64,000 bases of DNA from Aspidiotus rigidus. Taxonomy: Eukaryota > Arthropoda > Insecta > Hemiptera > Diaspididae. The stretch covers positions 558,001 through 622,000 of the forward strand of contig JAVHKY010000036.1 in assembly GCA_035079385.1 (NCBI GenBank), written 5' to 3'. Shown here one piece after another: positions 54,752-64,000 of the stretch (the stretch's first letter is position 1; every line of letters begins with the position of its first letter). Under the pieces are notes generated by a model. It made no database searches. It was given only the letters and a program-made list of their open reading frames with translations, and had not been told where the DNA came from. The position numbers were made by a program, and so were the translations under genes.

Positions 54752-56497
54752 TCACGATTTCTTCATAAAACTAAGTAAGCTTGATTGTTGCTTTGAGGTC
54801 GATGGGCCGCTCTTCAAACGTTTAGCAGCCAACGACGACGGCAACAGTTTATTTGTTTTGTTTTTTGTTAGAGCTAACAGTTCGGTACGATCTGTTCGGG
54901 TAACTTCTTCGACTACGTGACCTCCTAGGCCGTCGAAACATTGAACTTTAGGAACAGGCGTCGATTTGAAAGCAGTTAGACGTTTGCTGTTCAGCAAAAT
55001 TCGTTTTTTTCCTTCGTTATAAAGTCTAATTGGACTAATAGGTGATATACCGGTCTCAGTTACTTTATTACTCGTATCTGATACCGGTGTGATATCAAAT
55101 TCGATCTGAAATAAAAATAAAAAGATCGTATTCTCTTCAGCTGAATATAATCAGAAAAATTCATAAAAGTCGAGATAGAGGTACTTACAGAAGCTGTACT
55201 ATTTCTTTTTAAACTAGGAACGGGACATTCATTAATGAGACGTTTAAGCGCTATATCCTTTTTACTAGTGGATGCAGATTCTGAGGGCATTATAGCCTCT
55301 TCCAAATGTTTGCATTTCTTTTTCAAATCTTCATTTTCGTTCTCCGTATGAGAAAGATCTTCTTTTAATTTACTGTGTAAAAAAACCAATTCTAGTTAAC
55401 AAACTAGAGGTAATGAAAATTTCAAGAAATTGATTTGATATCGACGATTACTTTAAAGAGCGAGTTAATATAGAAATTTTCTTCTCTAAGTTTGCTATTT
55501 CCGTCTTAGCGGATGTTAATTTCGCCTCCTTGGAATTTAAAATATGGTGCAGTTGTTTGTATTTCATTTTGTGCTGACTTAATTCTCTGTAACACGGAAA
55601 AATTCTTAGTTGGATGACTCATAAACATCAAAAAGTAAACTGAGGCCTCACTTTTTCAAAGTACTGATACAAGTACATAGAATACTCGGATCCGAAATAT
55701 CTTTCACGACAGCCAGAGCATCGGCTGCTTCCGTAGCGGAACCTTTAAGAATCGCCTCTAACCTTAATAACAATTGGATGAATTACTTTTCCATAAATTA
55801 AACATCACTGAACCAGACTTTGAGAGGAAAACGAAAAATTACCCTTCGTATTGTTTAATTTGTTTTTCTAACTCTTCGGCACGTAATTGAATTTCAGAGA
55901 GTCCTTTCAGTTGAGACTTTAATACTTTAATCTGTTCTTGAAAACTACAAACGACTTGTTCATGTGTTCTGACTTCGTTTTCTTTCTTCACAAGTAAACT
56001 CCTAAGAATCGAAATCAAATCCTTTGTAAGCGCGGCAAAAGAAGAGAAGAAATGATTTTACGAAAATGTCGTACCTTAAGCCCTTAGCTTGCTCTTTAGC
56101 TTCGATAGATTCTTCTTTAGCTTTATTCAAATCAAGGTCTTTCATTTTAAGTTGAAATTGTAAATTTTGAACTTCAACGCTCAACGTTGTACTGTCCTCC
56201 TCAGTCGAATGGTGGTTCAACTGGAAATACAATTTGATAGTATTTTTTGTATCGACTTTGGCGCGGCAATGAGGACAGTTCGGCACTCTTGACGACGAAA
56301 AAAAACGAAGAGAAGATTATTGTTAGCTTCAACCCAAGATAAGAAAATAAGAACAATAATAACTTTGTAGTTTCTTACCGTCTTAGCCATTCCAACAGAC
56401 AAGCATAATGGAAGATGTGTCCACAAGGAGTGGAGTGTAGAACTTCAGGATCTATTCCGGTGAATAGATCACCACAAATACTACACGAAGCATGCAT
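54752..56497 (-). CDS. TRAIP/nopo-like RING E3 ubiquitin ligase
   Basis: Seven minus-strand exons (56497-56379, 56287-56075, 56001-55843, 55762-55652, 55586-55452, 55372-55189, 55105-54752) join in frame to 425 codons (424 aa), close to TRAIP (469 aa in human). The RING finger is at residues 5-48, with ligands C5, C8, C25, H27, H30, C33, C44, C47 (CSICGDLF ... PCGHIFHYACLLEWLRR ... NCPHCR). A long coiled coil follows (about 65-290). The C-terminus QQSSLLSFMKKS resembles the PCNA-interacting motif (QxxLxxFM) found at the TRAIP end. TRAIP ubiquitinates the replisome at stalled or converging forks; Drosophila nopo acts in early embryonic checkpoints. Start choice: ATG at 56497, five residues before the first RING cysteine. 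Confidence 0.93.
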
Positions 56498-56980
56498 ATC
56501 GTTGACTGTTACAAATTTTTTTCTTTCAACCTATGCATAACGATTTAAATCCTAGAACACAACTGGAAGATTTTCACGTTTCATCAGGTTTTCAACAGTA
56601 CTTGATATTCGTTCGTAGACTCCTCATGATGTTGGACAATTATTGGACGAATGATTCATACGAGCTGTTTGGGTTATTGAGTAATAAGCAGTGGACATGA
56701 GTATTTTCCAAGTTTGATTACCTTCCATTGATGAGTGCACATTGCCGAACTAACATCAATGCCGCAATGCGTGTTATCAGTTCGTTGCGAATTTCGCGGT
56801 TTTTTGTCAAGGCCACTTCTTCCCCGGGTCTTTGAAATAATGGCAACAGGGCAGTGTAAGTTGGCTCCTGTTGGCTCTTACAAGTTTACAACTCTATGCA
56901 AAGCCGGAAGGGCACAATCACAAAGTTTGATTTCAAAATCAGTGGATCACAGATTCACAGTGAATACAGATTTTTACATA

Positions 56981-57072
56981 TTATGAAGACCTATCTGTAC
57001 AAAGGGCGTCCGATCATTGTATTTCTTATGAGACGGACGCCCTTTGTAGTTTGTACAGATAGGTCCTCATTA
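56981..57072. repeat. Hairpin element related to 15859-15956
   Basis: The left arm, 56981-57012 (gacctatctgtacaaagggc gtccg), pairs with 57034-57072 except for a 7-base insert in the right arm. The loop is atcattgtatttcttatgag. The arm core and loop resemble the hairpin at 15859. Confidence 0.7.
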
Positions 57073-57136
57073 TGGGAAAAAATAAAAGGATGGCGTTATT
57101 CGTAGGTACCGTACCGAATAGTTAGTAACGCGCATA

Positions 57137-57568
57137 TTATGTACTTATATTATAAATAGCAAAGTGGACACTTGTTGTATTCAATGATACAATCCTCATA
57201 TGTACGCAAGCAGAGCAACAATCAGATAGTGCCATTGTCGAGGGGATTCTGACAAATAGGAACTTATGAGATCGCCATTGTCTTTTTGGGTTCATGAGTC
57301 CTTCTTCTGGAATGAATTTACGTTTTCGCATTAGTGACGCTGGTTTGGCTATTGTCACAGTATTCTATCTGTATCGGACTTGTTGAATGCACAGAGCTGA
57401 CGGACGACACGTTTTGGTCGCCCTTGAGCTTTCACCTTCCTCTTGAAGTGCAAGTCCTGGAACCTGCTCTTCACTGAATTGTCTTCCTTCGGATGTAGAG
57501 CCCTTGAAGAGGCCTCCACAATACCAGAATCTTCGTCTGTATTCTTTTTCCCCGTCATTTGACTGCAA
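57137..57568 (-). pseudogene. Possible transposase/SWIM-type tail remnant
   Basis: The minus strand from 57558 encodes ALHPKEDNSVKSRFQDLHFK, then a basic GRPKRVVRQLCAFNKSDTDR ending at a stop. A second frame (57358-57137) follows directly. 'GRPK..' basic tails occur in MULE/SWIM-type and other transposase-derived proteins, but I cannot assign a family. No upstream exon or domain is visible, so this is at best a remnant. Confidence 0.25.
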
Positions 57569-57569
57569 T

Positions 57570-58130
57570 CTGCTTTTTCCTGTTCATAAGTGCCTCATGA
57601 TAATTCTTTGCAAATACATACCTACATATTTTTCATGGTACCTACAAATAACGTAGTCATCGGTACGGTACCTACAAATTAAATTTTAGCTGTTGGTAGG
57701 GTACCTACGTATAAACACATTGAAAATAAAAACAAAAAAATTCGAATATTTCAATTTGTACGTTATAAAACAGGGTTTTTGGAAAAAAAAAAGTAATGGA
57801 ACCAAACAATTTTCTATTTTTTAAGCCCTATTTTAGTAAAATTGGTACGCCTAACAATAGGAGTAACAGTGAGACAAAATATAATATATGAAACATATCA
57901 AGGGTCGTACCGTTAATAATGAGTGAGGATATGGATCGCCATATTTAGTTGTTAAATCATCATATTTTAATCCCTGCAGTTTCCTTATTCAAACCTTTAG
58001 GTAGTCATTTTTGGAAGATAAACTGGCTGGTTTTGCCACAGGTTCAAGTTAGGGGTTAAACCCTGCGTATGTAATTTGCACGTAAATTGTACGTAATTTG
58101 AACGTATAAAAAAAATTTTGTATTATACAC
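57570..58130. other. No gene; gtacctac-rich stretch
   Basis: The phrase ggtacctac/gtaggtac recurs four or five times at 57605-57715. Otherwise the stretch is AT-rich with no frames. Confidence 0.4.
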
Positions 58131-58139
58131 GGTCCACCC

Positions 58140-58440
58140 CGATTGACCGTTAACCGTTATAATTGACGATCGATCTTGACCGATTGACCGTTAACCGTTA
58201 TTTTTTCGGTTATGACTGTTATTTGACCGAAAACTCTAGGTCTTCTAACAACGTTAACCGAAAATTTTAGGACTTTGACCGAAATATTTTTCAACATTTA
58301 ACACTTATTGGTCAAAATACAGCTTGACCGATAACCAATAACCGAAAAAATTGGGAGGATCATTTTGACCGATAACCGAAAAAATTTGTGAGGTCATTTG
58401 ACCAACCGTTCCGTTACAAAAATTTCGGTCGCAAGCCCTG
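58140..58440. repeat. Cluster of ttgaccg / taaccg motifs
   Basis: About a dozen short motifs of the form ttgaccgttaaccgttat or ttgaccgataaccgaaaaaa fill this interval, in mixed orientation; gttaac is itself palindromic. There is no regular period and no ORF. It may be a degenerate satellite or the subterminal repeats of a transposon. The fold-back at 58468 begins directly after. Confidence 0.55.
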
Positions 58441-58467
58441 GTTGTATGGTCTAAGGTGTGTGTATAC

Positions 58468-58825
58468 GCCCAGGTTTCTCCAACGTCAAACAGCAAATAA
58501 TGATAAGCAAAACTACCCATCTCGTTGATCCAACTGACAACTGATAAGGTGACTCCCATAATAATAACATGGGGAGCAAAGATCATTATGTAAATGATTT
58601 AGAATAAGATTTAATTAAAAAATCAAATTTATATATTTAAAATCTTTGAACATCTCAGCATTTGATCCTCAACCTCCAATTATTAAGAAATTCCTTATTC
58701 TTGATCAGGAACACAATGATCTTAGCTCCATGTGTTATTCAAATGGGAGTCAACATGCCAGTTGGATCAACGTTGGGTAGTTTTGCTAGTGGTTATTTGC
58801 TGTTTGACGTCACAGAAACCTGGGC
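58468..58825. repeat. Fold-back element with arms of about 120 bp
   Basis: The left arm starts gcccaggtttctccaacgtc and includes aaaactacccatctcgttga tcc. The right arm ends gacgtcacagaaacctgggc and includes ggatcaacgttgggtagttt t. The arms align over about 58468-58590 and 58696-58825 with scattered mismatches. No coding content: a MITE-like element. Confidence 0.75.
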
Positions 58826-59224
58826 TTTAAGGCGAAGTCGCGAACCGACGCGAACACTCACTGGGGGCTTGTGTTATTACAATTGAAGTGCTGCGTGGAA
58901 GAAGGGCCTCCAATGAAAATGTTAGTTTTGAGAAAAACACATATGAAGTTTGAAAAGTGTAATTCTCGGCGAGCACACAATGGAATGACTTTAAGTGCAG
59001 TGTAGGTTATGTTTTGCAGGTGTTAACCTACAGCTGACGGTTTTTGCGCACTAAAAAAATGTTTTCTGAAGCTCTCGGTAGAGGACGGAAGTAAAAGTGA
59101 TGGAGGCCCTTCTTCCATAGAACAATATTTTTTAGTATCATTATCTATGTAATTTTGGTCATTTACAATGTGATTTTGGGATCGCAATGAAAAATAGTCA
59201 ACTATGGAGAAGAAACTCACTGAT

Positions 59225-59365
59225 CTGGCGCGGATCCAGACGATCACTTGGGGGGGGGGGGGCATAATTTTTACATTTTCTTCGAAACTACAGTTTTTTG
59301 GGTTTTTTTGGGGGGAGGAGGGTCATGTCCCCTATGTCCCCCCCCGTGGATCCGCGCCTGCTGAT
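59225..59365. mobile_element. GC-rich MITE-like repeat with G/C runs
   Basis: The ends carry ggcgcggatccag (about 59226) and tggatccgcgcctg (about 59346). Inside are a run of 13 G (about 59250-59262) and a run of C near 59337-59345. Small elements with 'gcggatcc' ends and G/C-run interiors recur in arthropod genomes (from memory); here only the structure is seen. Confidence 0.5.
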
Positions 59366-59475
59366 TGAACTCCTACTTCAATGTTTTACAATAAATTAAT
59401 GCACAGAAACATCATTCTAGTTTATTAGTTAATATTGAATATATCGAGGAACTAGAGGAACTAAAATACGTAAGC

Positions 59476-59937
59476 CACGGTATAAGATGAAGAGGTAGTG
59501 ACACGAACGTATTCTGACTGTGGTAAACGCTGTCCGTGATTTTGAAGTAGTTCTGAACATTCCGAGCGCAGCGCTCGTGATGAAAGTGATGGGTAATGTA
59601 CAGAGTCTTATGGGAACGCCGCTACTTTCAAAAATTTATTGCAGGATTAGGAATCAGCCGATGCATTTCATATTTAGCATAAAAATACCATTTAATCTAC
59701 TCTATAAAATTTTGAAAGAATCATCCTTCTAAGTAAATTCTTGGATTTTTTATAATCCTTGGAAATTTCATCAATACTAGGGTACCAACAGTAACGTCTC
59801 GGCGCAGGTGGGGTCTGGAAGGAACAGGGAAACAGCCCGAGTGTTCGCTGCAAACCTAGCGGAAGTTTGTACGTACAACTTCAAAACTGCGGACACGATT
59901 TTAGCGTTGTGTCATTACCTCTTCATCTTATACCGTG
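59476..59937. mobile_element. hAT-like MITE, 462 bp, with 8-bp target-site duplication
   Basis: The terminal inverted repeats start cacggtataagatgaagagg (59476) and mirror to 59937 over about 30 bp. The only differences I see are at ta(g/a)tgacac and just after. The 8-bp direct repeat acgtaagc flanks the element precisely (59468-59475 and 59938-59945). An 8-bp duplication is typical of the hAT superfamily. There is no transposase ORF; a 70-codon frame at 59520 has no signature. It is nested in 58881-60152. Confidence 0.85.
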
Positions 59938-60152
59938 ACGTAAGCTGACTATCACTATAGTATCACAATATTGGTAATATTGTTTAAGTTAGTATGTGTA
60001 AATGCGGAATAAGAGATTATAAAGGGCTCTGTCATTTTTGAGCAGTAAAACTTGATCAATATAATCAGAAGAGATTGTAGAACACAATAAACGCTTTTAC
60101 GGAAAGAGGGCCTAAGCCTAAGGAGGCCCTTCTTCCATGCAGCGCTTCAATT

Positions 60153-61302
60153 TAAAGTTTTCTTTTTCAAATAACTTCTTAAGAGGAATTCCTACAAAAA
60201 AATCATAAGAATGAAAGTGGTAGAGATTAAAATTTTCTTCAATTTAAGACCACTCTCAAATATCTACTTTGTTGAAAATATTTTCTGATTATCATCCAGA
60301 AACGAATGCATTGGACGGAGCCCCCAGTGAGCGTTCGTGACATTGCCTTATTATAAACATTGTGACGTGATGTTTCATATGCGGAAATATCATTTTTGAC
60401 TTTTTGTGCACCATCCGAGAAGATTCTTATTAATTGACTTCTCATGCAGCGCTCTCATGCGCCAATAAACTTAAGTACATTGCATTACTGGATGTACCGA
60501 TTCAGGAACCGGCCAACAAACAGACGCGACATCCGTAAAAGAAAAACACGAAAGTCCAATCTAGTTGTGGCATTTTTTTACATTAGTACATTTTTTTGAA
60601 ACAAACTTCTTGAATTCCATCATATTTACCGGGCATCGACCGCTTTACCGAAAAAAAAGTAGTCTTAGATTTCTGCTATTAAGTGACCGAAGCCCTACGA
60701 TTCGTTTCAATTTTCGTTATCGTTCTACTCCGAAGCGCGATTGATATTAATTTGCCACTGGAATGCTGGAACATTATGATCGCCAAGTTCTTCATCTGCA
60801 CTATTAAGTGAACTCGAGCTTCTTGGTAGATTCAGAATATTGTCGGGAACAATTTTTCGAATCGTTCTGTGTACTTACTTATTACCCTCTAGATTTTCCG
60901 ATACTCCGTTCCATTTTTCACGATGACTGAAGAATATTTTGAAGGTAATACTCGTGCCTAATCAGCTATAAGGATACGGTTAATTTTAGTTCTTCCGCGA
61001 ACGTGAATTAGAGATGGAGAATACACCCTGGAGCGCTGATAACAGAGTTTTTTCTCTTATACAAAATTGATCTAATAAGTTTTTATCGTTATAATGAATA
61101 TCCAAGTCTTCAGTAGGAGTGGCGAACTACCATCGAAGATCAATTATCTTTTTTGACTATGGAAACATGTCAATTTCCTTTGAATTCCGTTTGAGGTTCA
61201 TTTCGAGAATTTCTCTGAATTTTTTTCAAATTTTTCTTCCGTACCAACACCCAATGATGGGACAAATAATATATTCGTTGTCACTTTTGAACAGATCGCG
61301 AT
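60153..61302. other. Intergenic region upstream of PABPN1
   Basis: No gene is recognised. A splice acceptor (ttttgaacag) lies ten bases upstream of the PABPN1 ATG, so at least one noncoding 5' exon should lie in this interval. I cannot place it. The candidate gtaat donor near 60944 is only a guess. Confidence 0.4.
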
Positions 61303-63535
61303 ATGGCCGATGAAGAACAACTTCTTGGAGAAGACGACTCTTTTGATAATGATGCGTTACTAAACGGACAAGATGACCTAGATGGTAACGATTTATTGAA
61401 TGGCGAGAATGGTGAACCCAAATCAGCAGAAGTATGAGCGCGCTTGATGTTCGATTCGTTCAAAAAACTACCCTAATTCGTAACTTCACATTATTTTTGT
61501 TTCTGCAGGAATTGGAAACTATTCGTGCTCGCGTTCAAGAAATGGAAGAAGAAGCACAAAAGTTGAAAATGATTCAAACTGTAGTCGATCACAGGATGAC
61601 TTCTGGAACAACAACTACTAGTAATGTAACAACGTCGACGTCTGCGGCTGGTGGTGGTTAGTGTTAATTTATGTCGAAGCGTGTTCATTTCAATTTAATA
61701 TTCGCAGTTAACGTGGTTTCTTTTTGTGTTTTCGTAATAGCTAATAGTGCGAATTCGTTAGATGCTAAGATAGAAGCAGATAATCGGTCGATATTTGTCG
61801 GAAACGTAAGTGTTGGGTCTCATACAATTTGCGATTTTGGATACCAAACAGTGTGTTTCAACCACTATTCGATAGGGTATCGATTCGGTGGAATGAAAGA
61901 ACTCTTTCAAGAAAATGGTCACCTCTACTGTGCTTTAAGCTGAATTATTATCACTGTCTTTATATCAATTAATCGTGATGTAGGCTTATTTGATTACCAG
62001 ATTCTGTCGTAGTTGTCGCAAGAATCGTTTTTTAGTTTCCTGGAAAGTTTTGAGAACATGACTAGAGAAGACATGAATTTCTATCAAATTTATTTCAACT
62101 ATGATTTTCATTTTTACCCTCTCTTTGATCTGTACTTCAAAATTAGATATCTCGACCCTCTCTTTTATTTATGAAGAAGACTAGATGTAGGGATATTTCT
62201 TCATTAATTTTTATTCTACTGTATTCCTTCAACAGGTCGATTATGGTGCAACCGCTGAAGAATTGGAAGCCCATTTCCATGGCTGTGGTTCCGTGAATAG
62301 AGTTACTATTTTATGTAACAAATTTGATGGCCATCCAAAGGGCTTTGCTTATATCGAATTTACTGATAAGGAATCCGTTCAAATGGCAATGGCCATGGAT
62401 GAATCGTTATTTCGTGGAAGGCAAATTAAGGTAACTAGCATTATAGATTTACATGAGTATTTGAGAATGAATATACTTGAAAGATTTCCGTGTAACAGGT
62501 CAATCCAAAACGAACGAACCGTCCTGGGTTGAGTACAACAAATAGAGGAGGACCAGCTTTCCGAGCTCGTGGAATGAGAAGTAGAGGATATCGAGGAGCA
62601 AACTATATGTATGGTTACAGACCCATCCGAAGAGGACGGTAAGATAATTTTGCCGATATTAGTTTCAAATGGCTCAGATGACGTCACTATTTCTAAACAA
62701 CACCGTTTATCATTGATAAGGCATTCGTTTGAGTGATCGTTTACGTACCGCGTAGTCTTTCTAAGTCTGAAATGAGTCAATTTCTTACAACAATTTACGA
62801 TTCTTCAATTTAACATTTCTTGATGGTATATTCTGTAGATCTTGCAGTCATTTCCCGTTTCCCGTAAGAGATGAAGAACCAGAGATGATATATTTTTATA
62901 GATGCAGGATACAAAAAATCCTAATTCTTTCCGTCACTTCGTGAAGGAAGTAGTGCGCTAGAAATTACTATTTTGTAGTAATGTCTAGTTCAACTACAGT
63001 ATCGCGAGTTTACAACATAATTATTTACGTTTTCAAATTTACAGTTTTGTTTCTTTAGATAAAAAAAAAAAGTGAGATGTCTGTTGAAATTCCCTTAGTC
63101 CGATGTCCCGCTAATTTTTCGTAACAAGAAGGAATCGGACAAAAAGTTGTAAGCTAAAGCTCTTCTTTTGAAATTAGAGATTACTTTTCATGATTTTCTC
63201 TTTTAACCGCGATTTTTCTCGGAGATTGTGTGATGTGTAGAGAAAAAAAGCTCTTAGTCTTATCAAGTTATTAAACATTATTAATCGAGTCATTATTTTA
63301 AAATCGTTCAAAAAAAAAACAAAAAAGTTACCATCTATCTATCCATCAGCGGTTCAATTTCAAATCATTGAACCAGAGCTCTCAAACTCTAAGTAAAGAA
63401 GTCGATGATGAAGTTTATCGTTAATTTTAACAACTTACTCAATTTTTGTTTTTCAGTGGAAAAATTGAAAATAATGTGAGATTGTTTTCTATTTTTTGCA
63501 GTAGTTTTCGTCGAGCTTCATTTTTTCCATACTAA
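61303..63535 (+). CDS. Pabp2: Nuclear poly(A)-binding protein (PABPN1/Pabp2)
   Basis: Six coding exons (61303-61431, 61509-61656, 61741-61805, 62236-62430, 62499-62638, 63502-63535) join to 237 codons (236 aa), close to Drosophila Pabp2 (224). The protein binds nascent poly(A) tails in the nucleus and controls their length through poly(A) polymerase. Order: an acidic N-terminus ([19 protein letters not shown]), a helix [20 protein letters not shown] (about 44-70), and an RRM at about 108-183 with RNP2 SIFVGNV and RNP1 KGFAYIEF. An Arg/Gly-rich C-terminus follows ([19 protein letters not shown]). The last exon is only 34 nt and ends ...RRASFFPY, the expected FxPY-like end; this choice rests on phase and motif. 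Ending in another downstream exon is possible. Confidence 0.93.
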
Positions 63536-64000
63536 TTAAGTTTTCTTGGAAAATTGTCAATCCTCAATGGCACGCCACAAATTGCGAAGTAAGAAGATGG
63601 TTGCGTAAAAGGTTACTCGAACCGACTGATCGGCATTATCTTCACGTATCTTGTGTTTCTTTTTTCCCTTTCTTAGTTGTAAATACGTTGACACAATGTA
63701 ACAACTGTTTACTTTCCAAGTTTATATAGTTTTTTTCTAAGTTATTTTATCATAAGCAGATGTAGATACTATTCGGCAAATATCACAATGTTGATCAACG
63801 ATGGTTCATCGTTTCAAAAGTTTGCTATACTCCAAATTCTTTTTATACATTCATTTTTTTTTTTTTCCTTAATTAAAAATAGAAAATGATAACAATTTCA
63901 AGTTTGACATAGTCGATTTTTATTCTACCGAAATTGGATATGCATGTGCTTGATAAAATTGTGTATTTCCGTATGTAAGAAAATAAATAACGTAAGATTT
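63536..64000 (+). other. PABPN1 3' UTR
   Basis: Non-coding sequence follows the stop. An AATAAA at 63982-63987, near the window edge, is a plausible poly(A) signal. Confidence 0.55.

Larger units (their letters stand above)
58881..60152. mobile_element. Composite element bounded by 31-bp inverted repeats
   Basis: aattgaagtgctgcgtggaa gaagggcctcc (58881-58911) is matched in reverse complement at 60122-60152 with two mismatches. An additional inverted pair lies outside (gcgaacactcactgggggct, 58850-58869, versus 60319-60338). A third copy of ggaggcccttcttccat is at about 59101. Two other elements (59225-59365 and 59476-59937) are nested within. No transposase is visible. Confidence 0.55.

Overview
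This window is nuclear DNA from an arthropod, most likely an insect. It is AT-rich, its genes are split by GT-AG introns, and it is crowded with eukaryotic mobile elements: Penelope-like (PLE) and R1-type retroelements, a Polinton/Maverick-type DNA polymerase remnant, Helentron/DINE-like elements and many fold-back elements. I cannot fix the insect order from sequence alone. Nothing prokaryotic (operons, CRISPR, IS elements) is present.

The left half (1-32 kb) is mostly gene-poor repeat territory. It holds a degraded PolB gene with two small companion ORFs (2.3-4.8 kb), a PLE fragment bounded by about 97-bp direct repeats (11.9-13.2 kb), another PLE on the minus strand (20.5-22.7 kb), two large Helentron-like elements (9.8-10.8 and 19.7-20.2 kb), a satellite-like block with TTTA/TTAA low-complexity DNA (24.7-26.2 kb), a tRNA-like sequence inside a long palindrome (28.2-28.4 kb) and a PLE cluster in alternating orientation (28.7-31.2 kb). 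One well-formed two-exon gene of unknown function (397 aa, 22995-24290) sits in it.

The right half carries five recognisable host genes whose reconstructed exons give clean open frames: a PAP2/wunen-type lipid phosphate phosphatase (32561-39642, +, 271 aa), ribosomal protein eL29 (40478-41964, -, 90 aa), Eps15 (43007-51349, +, 998 aa, 20 coding exons), a TRAIP/nopo RING E3 ligase (54752-56497, -, 424 aa) and the nuclear poly(A)-binding protein PABPN1/Pabp2 (61303-63535, +, 236 aa). The phosphatase and RpL29 converge with poly(A) signals about 30 bp apart. RpL29 and Eps15 diverge from a shared upstream region of about 1 kb. Eps15 and TRAIP converge. These are unrelated housekeeping genes, not a pathway.

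Transposons also occupy introns. The phosphatase's 4.8-kb intron 2 contains an R1 remnant split by a roughly 900-bp extremely AT-rich block. Eps15 intron 5 contains a head-to-head palindromic PLE copy flanked by a perfect 12-bp direct repeat. The 58.1-60.4 kb interval is a nest of fold-back and hAT-like elements, one with a perfect 8-bp target duplication. No convincing new multi-gene system was found. The best candidates for novelty are the unknown 397-aa gene, the PolB-associated ORFs, the tRNA-like palindrome and the palindromic PLE structures.
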